Shown one piece after another: positions 12,725-19,051 of a stretch of DNA of 26,206 nucleotides; the first letter of the stretch is position 1, and each line of letters starts with the position of its first letter. The notes below the pieces were generated by a model that was given only the letters and a program-made list of their open reading frames with translations, had not been told where the DNA came from and ran no database searches. Source of the DNA: an uncultured Actinomycetes bacterium (GTDB lineage Bacteria > Actinomycetota > Aquicultoria > CAJVYJ01). The position numbers were made by a program, and so were the translations under genes. The stretch is from contig CAJVYJ010000003.1 of assembly GCA_913009475.1 (NCBI GenBank), forward strand, positions 1 through 26,206. Direction: 5' to 3'.

Positions 12725-12943
12725 TCACGATGCCCAATCCAGCTTCAGCTTTTTGTGATGCAGCGCACAATCTCTCAAATAGAGATTAATCAAGTTTTGA
12801 TAAGGCATCCCCAGCTCGTCTGCAAGCGCCTTAAAATAGGTGATCGTCGTCTTGTCCAGACGAATAGTAATACGTTGTTTAAGAGACTTCACGTAAGGAT
12901 TCCGTTCGCCCTCCATCTTGTCAAAGTCGTAATTCTTTTTCAT
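12725..12943 (-). CDS. brnA: BrnA-type antitoxin (ribbon-helix-helix)
   Basis: A 72-residue CopG/BrnA-type antitoxin. After an acidic-basic start, the DNA-binding strand and two helices are KQRITIRLDKTTITYFKAL and LGMPYQNLINLYLRDCAL, followed by a short basic tail. It starts 4 nt after brnT ends, with GGAGATGAGA as ribosome site, the normal toxin-first order of brnTA. BrnA dimers bind BrnT and, alone or in complex, repress the operon. A palindromic site at the brnT start codon is the obvious operator. Both genes of the pair are intact, unlike the related solo unit at 13.7-13.98 kb. Confidence 0.88.
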   Translation of the reverse strand: MKKNYDFDKMEGERNPYVKSLKQRITIRLDKTTITYFKALADELGMPYQNLINLYLRDCALHHKKLKLDWAS

Positions 12944-12947
12944 CTTC

Positions 12948-13238
12948 TCATCTCCATTTCCAGTAAGTTACTTCTTCCTTCCGATTTGCTTTCCGAGCAG
13001 AAATAATCCGTATAATAGCGTCGCCCGCCCGAAAACAATGGCACACAACCAGAACTCTCAACTGAAAGCTGATACCGAGCATCAAGAAACGATCCTCGTC
13101 AGCTGAGTGCTCCGGATCAAAGAATCGGATAGCGCGCTCATCAAGAAAAACGGTCTGCGCTTCTTCAAATGAAACGCCGTGCTTACGCTTATTCTCTTTA
13201 CACTTCGTTTCATTCCACTCAAATCGAATATCAGTCAT
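12948..13238 (-). CDS. brnT: BrnT-type ribonuclease toxin
   Basis: A 96-residue toxin of the RelE-like BrnT family, which stops growth by cutting RNA. It has the family order IRFEWNETKCKENKRKHGVSFEEAQ (residues about 3-27), then VFLDERAIRFFD, HSADEDRFLMLG, and the closing strand IIRIISARKANRKE with basic catalytic residues. The ATG at 13238 is chosen because homologues begin near 'M..I.FEW'. An upstream start at 13295 would add a hydrophobic leader not seen in the family and would run through the operator. It forms an operon with brnA. Confidence 0.9.
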   Translation of the reverse strand: MTDIRFEWNETKCKENKRKHGVSFEEAQTVFLDERAIRFFDPEHSADEDRFLMLGISFQLRVLVVCHCFRAGDAIIRIISARKANRKEEVTYWKWR

Positions 13239-13239
13239 A

Positions 13240-13252
13240 TGTACAATGTACA
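13240..13252. promoter_or_regulatory. Palindromic operator candidate at the brnT start
   Basis: TGTACA-A-TGTACA, two perfect 6-bp half-sites around one base, lies 1 bp upstream of the brnT ATG. BrnA-family antitoxins autorepress, so this is a likely binding site (inference). Confidence 0.5.
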
Positions 13253-13304
13253 CAAAAACAGTTAAAAAATCAAGTTGGTTTTTAGGATGAATCAATATCA
13301 GATG

Positions 13305-13358
13305 GCGAAAAATGGTACATTTTTAAACCGGCGATTTTGGTATATTTTTATCTTGACA
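13305..13358 (-). mobile_element. Solo terminal fragment resembling an IS21-family end
   Basis: On the minus strand the sequence begins TGTCAAGATAAAAATATACC, then AAAATCGCCGG, and again TTTAAAAATGTACC, then ATTTTTCGCC. Two tandem AAAAAT-TACC...TCGCC units after a TG terminus are characteristic of IS21-type ends, where repeats bind the transposase. No istA or istB gene is present, and the other end was not found. The stop codon of the 13348 frame lies inside this fragment. Confidence 0.5.
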
Positions 13359-13575
13359 TCAATAGCGTAAAATCAAATTGCGTTGTTCCAGGATATTGCC
13401 TAATTTTACCTGTGCCATCTGGTAGTGTCTTGACATTAAAGTGCTTTTCTTTTGGAAGCACAAGCAGACCTAAGCAACAATTAATTAGTAAAGTTACCCG
13501 ATGCTCCCCTTTATAATCGTTAATCAATTTCTTAGTTCTTTTCATAAAATCTATCTCAATATATTTGTATTCCAA
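13348..13575 (-). CDS. Truncated hypothetical protein (N-terminal part of a HEPN-like family)
   Basis: A 75-residue frame resembling the first half of a family of about 140-160 residues. It has IDFMKRTKKLINDYKGEHRVTLLINCCLGLLVLPKEK (residues about 8-45), then a linker to TGKIRQYPGTTQFDF. In fuller relatives a helix with an RNxxxH-type motif follows; here the frame ends after TLLMSR. The last three codons and stop (ATG TCA AGA TAA) are the terminus of the IS21-like fragment. So the gene looks cut by an insertion. The HEPN link is from memory of family layout and is tentative. The upstream AGGTAAAAAA is a modest ribosome site. Confidence 0.55.
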   Translation of the reverse strand: MEYKYIEIDFMKRTKKLINDYKGEHRVTLLINCCLGLLVLPKEKHFNVKTLPDGTGKIRQYPGTTQFDFTLLMSR

Positions 13576-13602
13576 TATTTTTTACCTCACTTTATTAATA
13601 AA

Positions 13603-13687
13603 GTTATAACGTTTTGGCTCAGCGGCCTCTTAGACAGGGCCAGCTTTTGACTTCAGGTAAGCATCCGCTGGAACGCCTTGCTAGGCG
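13603..13687 (-). repeat. attC site
   Basis: On the minus strand: GCCTAGC left box (holding the copG stop), GGCGTTCCAGCGG arm, GGCCGCTGAGCC arm with one extra A, and CGTTATAAC right box. CCAGCGG pairs with CCGCTG-A-G, showing the unpaired base typical of attC. It is 85 bp. Confidence 0.75.
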
Positions 13688-13920
13688 CTCTCTTTATAAT
13701 GATCCGCATACCAATCTATAACTTTTCTTATCATCTTTTGATATGAGATATTTTTCTCCTTGGCTACTTCCTTAAAAAATTCAACACTGGATTTATTCAA
13801 AACGATTGTTACCTTTATTTTTTCTTTTTTTAAAACCAATTGGTCAGGCGCAGGGAGAAAATCTTCAACTACCTTAATATCACCAATTGGTTCGTCGCTA
13901 TATTTTGTTTTGCGTTTCAT
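13681..13920 (-). CDS. CopG/BrnA-family antitoxin, now without a full toxin
   Basis: A 79-residue antitoxin. A polar N-terminus (DEPIGDIKVVEDFLPAPDQL) leads to the ribbon-helix-helix: strand KIKVTIVLNK, helix SVEFFKEVAKEK, helix SYQKMIRKVIDWYADHY. The ATG overlaps the stop of a 19-codon frame that is the beginning of a BrnT toxin, so this is a brnTA operon whose toxin has been deleted almost completely. Its last 53 codons are exactly duplicated at 10844-11005. The stop lies in the attC left box. It may work as an orphan repressor or antidote. Confidence 0.85.
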   Translation of the reverse strand: MKRKTKYSDEPIGDIKVVEDFLPAPDQLVLKKEKIKVTIVLNKSSVEFFKEVAKEKNISYQKMIRKVIDWYADHYKESA

Positions 13921-13976
13921 AAATTTTCCTTATTCTTTTTTTCATCCCATTCAAAGCGGACTTTTTTCATAACCAT
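13917..13976 (-). pseudogene. N-terminal remnant of a BrnT toxin (19 codons)
   Basis: ATG at 13976 or 13970 opens VMKKVRFEWDEKKNKENL and stops at a TGA that overlaps the copG ATG. It aligns with the first 17 residues of the intact BrnT at 13238 (IRFEWNETKCKEN). The remaining 75 or so codons are missing cleanly, leaving start, ribosome site and antitoxin. It may now serve as a leader peptide coupling translation to copG. Confidence 0.75.
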
Positions 13977-13995
13977 AGTTTATCATATAAGATAC

Positions 13996-14005
13996 ACTAT
14001 ATAGT
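13996..14005. promoter_or_regulatory. Operator-like palindrome upstream of the solo antitoxin
   Basis: ACTATATAGT, a perfect 10-bp palindrome, sits between a possible -35 (TTGCCA) and -10 (TATCTT) on the minus strand, about 20 bp before the BrnT remnant. It is likely the autoregulatory site of the former brnTA operon. Confidence 0.4.
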
Positions 14006-14029
14006 CTTGTATGGCAATATTATTATATG

Positions 14030-14327
14030 GCTTATATTATGGTTTTTTGAGGAATTTATAACAGATTTTGTTTATCAATAAAATGCGCAGGACAGAGAAG
14101 GTTCATTTATTCTCGGAGAAAAACGTCTCGGAGGTAAGGGCGAGTATGGTATCGCTGGGAGCTGGGAGACCTAGAAAATAAATCATTACGACCAATGCAC
14201 CTTGATACATGGATTCCCGCTCGGGGTCATCAGTGACAAACGTATTCTCTCAGGCAAAGCCAGCTTTGCGGCTACACATTTTCGCGCTTTAACGGGCGAG
14301 GGCAAGCCTCGCCCCTACATCATTCTC
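14030..14327. repeat. Repeat-rich intergenic stretch behind hemE; no gene
   Basis: Contains a second copy of the two-hairpin element (about 14105-14162, ending TCGCTGGGAGC), a CATGGATTCCCGCTCGG repeat at 14210-14245 ending GTGACAAACG, and a GGGCGAGG-CAAG-CCTCGCCC hairpin at 14294-14314. The last is near the hemE stop and may help end transcription. Confidence 0.6.
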
Positions 14328-15365
14328 TTACCTTTGCCCCAACTCGTGCACGGCGTCGATAAAAGCAATAGCGTTTTCCACCGGGGTCTGCGGCAGAATG
14401 CCGTGGCCTAAGTTAAAAACATGGCCGGGGCGGCCGCCGACTTGGTCGATTATCTCTTTAACACGCGCCTTGATTTGAACAGGCGGTAAAAATAAACAGG
14501 TCGGGTCCAGATTGCCTTGGACGGCAACGTCCGGCGCCAGGACATCCCAGGCGTCTTTCATCTCAATACGCCAATCGACACCGATAACATCGCTGCCCAC
14601 GTCTTTAGCCCGGCCTAGTACGGCCGGATTGCCTTGGGCGAAATAGATGACCGGTATATCATCACGTTTTAACCCTTCAATCACTTGGCGGCTGTAACGG
14701 ACGGCGAACTCACTGAAATCGACGGGAGCCAATGAACCGGCCCAACTGTCGAAGAGTTGAATGGCCTCTACACCCGCTTCGATTTGCGCGTTTAGATACG
14801 CGGTCGTAGCTTTAGCGACTTTATCAAGTAGAGCATGCATGACTTTAGGCTCTTGGAACATGAGCGCTTTGATTTTAGCGAATTGTTTGGAAGTCCGGCC
14901 CTCTATCATATAGCTGGCCACCGTATAAGGCGCTCCGGCAAAGCCGATGAGCGGCACCCGCCCGTTTAACTCCCGCTTAATCATCCGCACTGCGTCCATA
15001 ACAAAAGGAACGGCATCGTTAGGGTCGGGAATACCTAATTTATCCACGCTGCTTTGATCGGTAATAGTATGGTCAAGCACGGGCCCGCGCTTTTCGTAAA
15101 ATTTCAGCGGCAAACCCATGGCTTCCACTAAAATTAAGATATCGGAAAAGAGTATGGCTGCGTCAACACCCAATATATCAACCGGCAACAAAGTTACCTC
15201 GGTCGCCAATTCCGGTGTCTTGCACATCGTTAAAAAGTCCGCTTCTTCCCTGATTTTGCGGTACTCAGGCAAAAAACGCCCGGCCTGGCGCATTATCCAA
15301 ACGGGAGTAGTGTCCACCGGTTGACGCCGGCAGGCGCGCAAAAATCGATAACCCAACTCAGTCAT
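14328..15365 (-). CDS. hemE: Uroporphyrinogen III decarboxylase
   Basis: A 345-residue enzyme that removes four acetate carboxyls from uroporphyrinogen III to give coproporphyrinogen III. Family motifs are all present: the N-terminal PVWIMRQAGRFLPEYR with its two arginines, the aspartate in ILFSDILI, GFAGAPYTVASYMIEG, LFDSWAGSL, and the end GHVFNLGHGILP with a conserved histidine. The length is normal. The ATG at 15365 is preferred; a GTG two codons earlier is possible. It lies 75 bp downstream of ahbD on the same strand. In many genomes hemE is next to hemH and hemY; here those genes lie 11 kb away across the cassette island. Confidence 0.97.
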   Translation of the reverse strand: MTELGYRFLRACRRQPVDTTPVWIMRQAGRFLPEYRKIREEADFLTMCKTPELATEVTLLPVDILGVDAAILFSDILILVEAMGLPLKFYEKRGPVLDHTITDQSSVDKLGIPDPNDAVPFVMDAVRMIKRELNGRVPLIGFAGAPYTVASYMIEGRTSKQFAKIKALMFQEPKVMHALLDKVAKATTAYLNAQIEAGVEAIQLFDSWAGSLAPVDFSEFAVRYSRQVIEGLKRDDIPVIYFAQGNPAVLGRAKDVGSDVIGVDWRIEMKDAWDVLAPDVAVQGNLDPTCLFLPPVQIKARVKEIIDQVGGRPGHVFNLGHGILPQTPVENAIAFIDAVHELGQR

Positions 15366-15440
15366 ATTCACTTCTTTCCGTTAAGATTTTATTTAAGACT
15401 TATCCAACGCTTTTCATTTGGCGGCAGACAAGCTACCGCG

Positions 15441-16529
15441 CTACACGCTCCCTTTAATACTCTTTTTCATCTTGAAAGGAACATAGTTGCAAAATGGCTC
15501 TTCAGCCAGATAATCGCCATAAACGGCATCAGCGCGGGCCCGGCAACCGCCGCAAACGTTAATATATTCACACGCGCCGCACCTGCCTTTGTATTTACTG
15601 AAATCTCTAAGTTCCGCGAATAGCGGCGAATTTTCCCAAATCTCCTTAAAAGATTTTTCCTTGACGTTACCGGCTGACTTGGGAAAGTAGCTGCAGGGCT
15701 GCACATCGCCGTGCTGCGTAATTAAAGCAATAACCTGGGCCGCTATACAACCCTTGGAGCCGCCGGTGGAGAAGGTAAGATTGCGCCGCTCATAGTCAAG
15801 GCCCTCAGCCTTCTGACGCTGCAAAGTGATGCGGTAGTAGTGTGGGGCGCAAGTCGGACGCATCAACATCGCCTCTTCCTCTATTTCCTGATGAAAATGC
15901 CAATCCAGAATCTCTTCGTAATCCTCAGCTGAGATCAGCTCGGACATGATCTCCTCACCGCGGCCGGTAGGCACGATCATAAACATATACCAGGCGGTAG
16001 CGCCCAACTTTTTAGCCAGCCGATAAACATTGGGGATATCCTCTTGGTTGCGCTTGGTAAAAGAGGAATTAATTAAAAAAGGAATATTATGTTTTTTCAG
16101 AAACTCCATACCGCGCAGAGTGCCGGCAAAAGCTCCTTGTTGATGGCGAAAATCATCGTGAATTTCCGCGGTAGAGCCGTCCAGCGACAGTGAGACCATC
16201 TTTATTTCCGCCGCTTTCATCTGCTCACAGATCTTATCATTGATGAGAGTGCCGTTGGTGGCGATACACATTCTTAGTCCCAAATCAGTACCGTGGCGAG
16301 CCAGTTCAAAGAGGTCCTTACGGAGCAGCGGCTCACCGCCGGAGAGGACGATAACCGGCTTAGCGTAAGAGGCGATATCATCCAATAACGCCTTACCTTC
16401 CTCAGTATTAAAATCACCGGCGCCCGCCTCCATCGAGGCATCGCACCGACAATGGACGCAGTTCAGATTACATCTACCCGTAGTCTCCCAGGCTATCCAT
16501 TTGGGAACAAATTCTTCTTTCATATTCAT
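15441..16529 (-). CDS. ahbD: AhbD-type radical SAM heme b synthase
   Basis: A 362-residue radical SAM enzyme with a C-terminal SPASM/twitch domain. The radical SAM cluster cysteines are C20, C24 and C27 (RCNLNCVHCR), followed by VIVLSGGEPLLR and LSLDGSTAEIHD. The auxiliary cluster region has QPCSYFPKSAGN, GRCGACEYINVCGGCRAR and a last EEPFC. It matches AhbD by the PTGRGEE and RPTCAPHYYR motifs. AhbD decarboxylates two propionates of Fe-coproporphyrin III to give heme b. It was described in the siroheme route of sulfate reducers and archaea; the earlier siroheme-route genes (ahbA, ahbB, ahbC) are not in this window. It is followed by hemE. AhbC and NirJ are alternatives but fit the end motifs less well. 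Confidence 0.85.
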   Translation of the reverse strand: MNMKEEFVPKWIAWETTGRCNLNCVHCRCDASMEAGAGDFNTEEGKALLDDIASYAKPVIVLSGGEPLLRKDLFELARHGTDLGLRMCIATNGTLINDKICEQMKAAEIKMVSLSLDGSTAEIHDDFRHQQGAFAGTLRGMEFLKKHNIPFLINSSFTKRNQEDIPNVYRLAKKLGATAWYMFMIVPTGRGEEIMSELISAEDYEEILDWHFHQEIEEEAMLMRPTCAPHYYRITLQRQKAEGLDYERRNLTFSTGGSKGCIAAQVIALITQHGDVQPCSYFPKSAGNVKEKSFKEIWENSPLFAELRDFSKYKGRCGACEYINVCGGCRARADAVYGDYLAEEPFCNYVPFKMKKSIKGSV

Positions 16530-16887
16530 ACTTTACTTTCAATTATTGGGGCAATATTAGCCGTATGTTTCTACATTTAGCTGCATATATTCTAACACAT
16601 TAACGCCGGTGAATAAACCGTCTTAAGGGGAGATTTGTGACAGTGCGGGCATTTAAAAGGCACGGTTGGCCATGGATTCCCGATCGGAGCCGGGAATGAC
16701 AGTGGGAGGATAGAGCGTAGAGGGGAGAGGGTAAATGTTAAATGCAAGTCCAGAGTCGAAAGTTAAAAGCAAGTAAGGTTGATCAGCAGTGACAGTGGAA
16801 TAAGAGTGAGGCAGATGTGTAGGGGCGGAGCTCAACGCCACGCCCTACAAGATTTACCACCACTGCCCGACCCATCTTACGTTAATA
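16530..16887. repeat. Intergenic region with two dispersed hairpin motifs; no gene
   Basis: CATGGATTCCCGATCGGAGC, then CGGGAATGACAG, at 16671-16702 forms an ATTCCCG...CGGGAAT hairpin. GTAGGGGCGGAGCTCAACGC, then ACGCCCTAC, at 16815-16845 is an imperfect palindrome of the 'GGGGCGAGG' type. The same two motifs occur in the same order near 14.2 and 25.1 kb. Confidence 0.6.
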
Positions 16888-16978
16888 AATTGTCAAGATT
16901 GAAGATCTGACCCCATTTTTACGAAACGCCCTGGTACCGAGCTTCCCAATTGTCAAGATTGAAGATCTGACCCCATTT
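16888..16978 (-). repeat. Composite repeat, inverted copy of the 4.9-kb element
   Basis: Two 31-bp units, identical over AATTGTCAAGATTGAAGATC and then TGACCCCATTT, begin at 16888 and 16948, exactly 60 bp apart. The linker (CCTGGTACCGAGCTT) is the reverse complement, with changes, of the linker at 4931-4945. The element is therefore the 4877-4990 element in the other orientation. Confidence 0.9.
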
Positions 16979-16985
16979 ATGAGAA

Positions 16986-17021
16986 AAAGCATCAGGCGCT
17001 CGTTAGAGCGCCTGATGCTTT
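16986..17021 (-). terminator. Strong intrinsic terminator of the cytochrome/molybdoenzyme operon
   Basis: A perfect 16-bp stem (AAAGCATCAGGCGCTC with its complement) around a 4-nt GTTA loop. On the minus strand it is followed by TTTTT, so it ends transcription arriving from the hexaheme cytochrome gene 50 bp upstream. Confidence 0.9.
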
Positions 17022-17071
17022 AGTTAACTCCTTAAACTAACTTTAAAGAGTAGTTATGTGACTTTAGCCCT

Positions 17072-18037
17072 TTAGGGCAAGCCCGCCACGTGACAAGTGA
17101 TACATAGCTTGTCCGGATAATCAACTAACAGGTTAGTAGCGCCTGTGTGTGGGAAATCCGGAAGTATGCTGGGATCACTGTTATTACCGTGACACTGCAG
17201 ACAGAAGCTGGACGGATGGTTATGCGGTGGATCGTTACCGATGGGACTACCATTGGTATCCGTAGGACCTTGCAGACGATTAGTATGGCACTTAGAGCAC
17301 CACTGCCAACCATCAACGGTAAAGCTCGTCCAAGAGCTGGAATCAACCGTATCAGTAGTATGGTTCGGACGCCTGGTTAGTAGCTTAAAGCCGGGCTGCG
17401 GTGTCATTGATGTCGTTGATGAACCAAAGACAATCGTATTACCGAACTGAGTACCGTGCGGACTGTGACAACTAGCGCAGTAAAGGCCGTTTAAGGCTGT
17501 ACGACCGGAGGCCGGATAGTCGGCCGGATCGATAGTACCTCCGGTTTGCCAGTAACTCCATGATGGAATCTGCGTCAAGAGCTTACCGCCACTGCCGGGG
17601 ATATAATCCGCGGTAGAAGTAGTAGTGCCGTCGGCATAAGTGTAGGGGCCGGAGCCATTGCCCGCTTGGCCCAAACGATGCCCTTCATGGGTGTACTTAT
17701 TGGCAATATTGACCTTATAGACTGACTTTAAGGCCGCCGTGCCTGATTCCTGGCCCGGATAACCCGGGTTACGAGCGCCGGTGGGTGCGTTTAGATAAAC
17801 ACCGTGGCAGGTACCGCAAGTATCAACTACGGTTGATTGCCACATTAGAGCATAGTCACCTTGAGCTTCGTGGATATCATGGCACTGCAGACAAAAGTCC
17901 GTAGTCGCGCTATAGGTGGTGTGAGGATTTGGAGAAACAAGTAAGCTAGAAGAACTGCCGGCAAAAACTACCGAAGTGCTAATTAGCACTAAAGCAATAC
18001 TTAAGCCTAAGATAATAAGTAGCTTTATCTTCTTCAT
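17072..18037 (-). CDS. Exported hexaheme c-type cytochrome
   Basis: A 321-residue protein with a Sec signal peptide (KKIKLLIILGLSIALVLI, cleavage likely after VFA near residue 26). Six CxxCH heme sites are seen in order: CLQCH, CGTCH, CASCH, CSKCH, CLQCH and CITCH. The spacing with extra histidines (NPHTTYS, CHSPHGTQF, NDPPHNH) resembles doubled-CxxCH/NapC-NrfB-like electron-transfer cytochromes. Its ATG follows directly on the beta-subunit stop with a GGGGGGTGGAG ribosome site, so it is translationally linked. It probably carries electrons to or from the molybdoenzyme outside the membrane. The terminator lies just behind. The cellular anchor is not evident; no transmembrane helix remains after cleavage. 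Confidence 0.9.
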   Translation of the reverse strand: MKKIKLLIILGLSIALVLISTSVVFAGSSSSLLVSPNPHTTYSATTDFCLQCHDIHEAQGDYALMWQSTVVDTCGTCHGVYLNAPTGARNPGYPGQESGTAALKSVYKVNIANKYTHEGHRLGQAGNGSGPYTYADGTTTSTADYIPGSGGKLLTQIPSWSYWQTGGTIDPADYPASGRTALNGLYCASCHSPHGTQFGNTIVFGSSTTSMTPQPGFKLLTRRPNHTTDTVDSSSWTSFTVDGWQWCSKCHTNRLQGPTDTNGSPIGNDPPHNHPSSFCLQCHGNNSDPSILPDFPHTGATNLLVDYPDKLCITCHVAGLP

Positions 18038-19039
18038 TTACTCCACCCCCCCATCACGTTTTTTGTATAACTTATTACACACCCGAAGTGCGGGGTGTGT
18101 CAAGCGATGGTCGGCTAAGTACTTGGTACCGCGGTTCTGACCGGCACCCGCAATGGTAACATCATTTAAGTCGCCATCATCTTGACCGCTAGTACCATCG
18201 CCGGCACCGGAGCGATAAAAGACCCGAGAGTCCGAACCGCTGCCGTCACGGGCTTGGTAATCCTTGAAGTCAAAGAAGTCATAATTACGGTACACTCCCG
18301 GTTTAAGAGTGGTATTAGGCCCGTATGACTCTTTTTTTACCATCGGATCGACCACCGTATTGTAAAGAGTACGGCCCAGACAGGTCGCGGTGCAAGCGCT
18401 TTGACGGCGCTTATCCGCTATGCCCTTCTGGGTTACCGGGTTAAAGATATTGCAGCTGGGATAGCCCGCGTAATCATAACCAGGATTACTCGGATCTTCC
18501 TCAACGCCACCGAAAGACCAACTAGTATTGCCCTTTGCTATCTCACCAGTCGAACCATACAGGTAATCATCTTTCCACGCTTTAACCCGTTCCCAGCACC
18601 ACTCACATTTGTGGACTTTGGGAATACCGTCGCCGCCGCCGAAAGGATCGTACTGCGGTTGTGACCATGGGCAAGCCCACTCACATCTGCGACAGGCAAT
18701 ACACGCTTCTTTGTCGAGACGAACCACGCCCGCTAGTCCACCGCTATATTCTCCGTTTGTATCTTTCCAGATGGCTTTCCTGTTGGCGGGACCACCAGCG
18801 GTTGAATGCTTGGTAGTATCCGGACAGGCCGCCATACAGGCCGGGTTGACACAGTGGTTGCAGGCAATGGAGATGAAGAACGTCCGAATCTTACCAGATT
18901 CGTCTACCGTTCGCTCAACTACGCGACGTCGCCGTCCTTGCCCGGCTTGGCGTTGATATTCAACTTTACAAGCTATTTCGCAAGCACGGCACGAGATACA
19001 TTGATTTACATCAACTGTAAAACCTACTTGTTTTGACAT
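18038..19039 (-). CDS. Four-cluster [4Fe-4S] electron-transfer subunit of a molybdopterin oxidoreductase
   Basis: A 333-residue DmsB/PsrB/NrfC-type beta subunit. Four cysteine sets are visible: CISCRACEIAC (C14-C24), CNHCVNPACMAACP, CIACRRCEWACP, and the split set CEWC with CTATCLGRT, enough for four [4Fe-4S] clusters. It is larger than the usual 190-250 residues because of loops after the second set and a C-terminal region of about 100 residues with a Gly/Asp-rich part (SGAGDGTSGQDDGD). It has no signal peptide, as expected if carried out by Tat with the catalytic subunit. AGGAGGTGTAAAGA gives a strong ribosome site, 12 bp after the catalytic gene. It passes electrons between the molybdenum site and the multiheme cytochromes. 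Confidence 0.92.
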   Translation of the reverse strand: MSKQVGFTVDVNQCISCRACEIACKVEYQRQAGQGRRRRVVERTVDESGKIRTFFISIACNHCVNPACMAACPDTTKHSTAGGPANRKAIWKDTNGEYSGGLAGVVRLDKEACIACRRCEWACPWSQPQYDPFGGGDGIPKVHKCEWCWERVKAWKDDYLYGSTGEIAKGNTSWSFGGVEEDPSNPGYDYAGYPSCNIFNPVTQKGIADKRRQSACTATCLGRTLYNTVVDPMVKKESYGPNTTLKPGVYRNYDFFDFKDYQARDGSGSDSRVFYRSGAGDGTSGQDDGDLNDVTIAGAGQNRGTKYLADHRLTHPALRVCNKLYKKRDGGVE

Positions 19040-19051
19040 TCTTTACACCTC

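Larger units (their letters stand above)
6505..13687 (-). mobile_element. Integron-type gene cassette cluster without integrase (CALIN)
   Basis: At least ten spacers between small, same-direction genes share one design when read on the minus strand. Each has a left box of (G)NNTAAC type, often just at the stop codon, then an inner arm such as TTCCAGCGG, a variable stem, the partner arm CCGCTGATTTAAAG, and a right box GTTATGC, GTTAGCC or ATTATCC. That is the attC layout with an unpaired base in one arm. Between them sit one-gene or two-gene units, mostly toxin-antitoxin modules, the usual content of sedentary chromosomal integrons. No tyrosine recombinase or attI is visible up to hemE. The extent given runs from first to last recognised attC; older cassette remnants may reach about 5.4 kb on one side and 13.98 kb on the other. 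Confidence 0.75.

Noticed and set aside
13239..13295. Longer BrnT start at 13295
   Set aside because: It adds a hydrophobic leader foreign to the family and would place the palindromic operator inside the gene.
13988..14327. Integron integrase or attI at the upstream edge of the array
   Set aside because: No frame with tyrosine recombinase motifs exists there; only repeats and hairpins before hemE.
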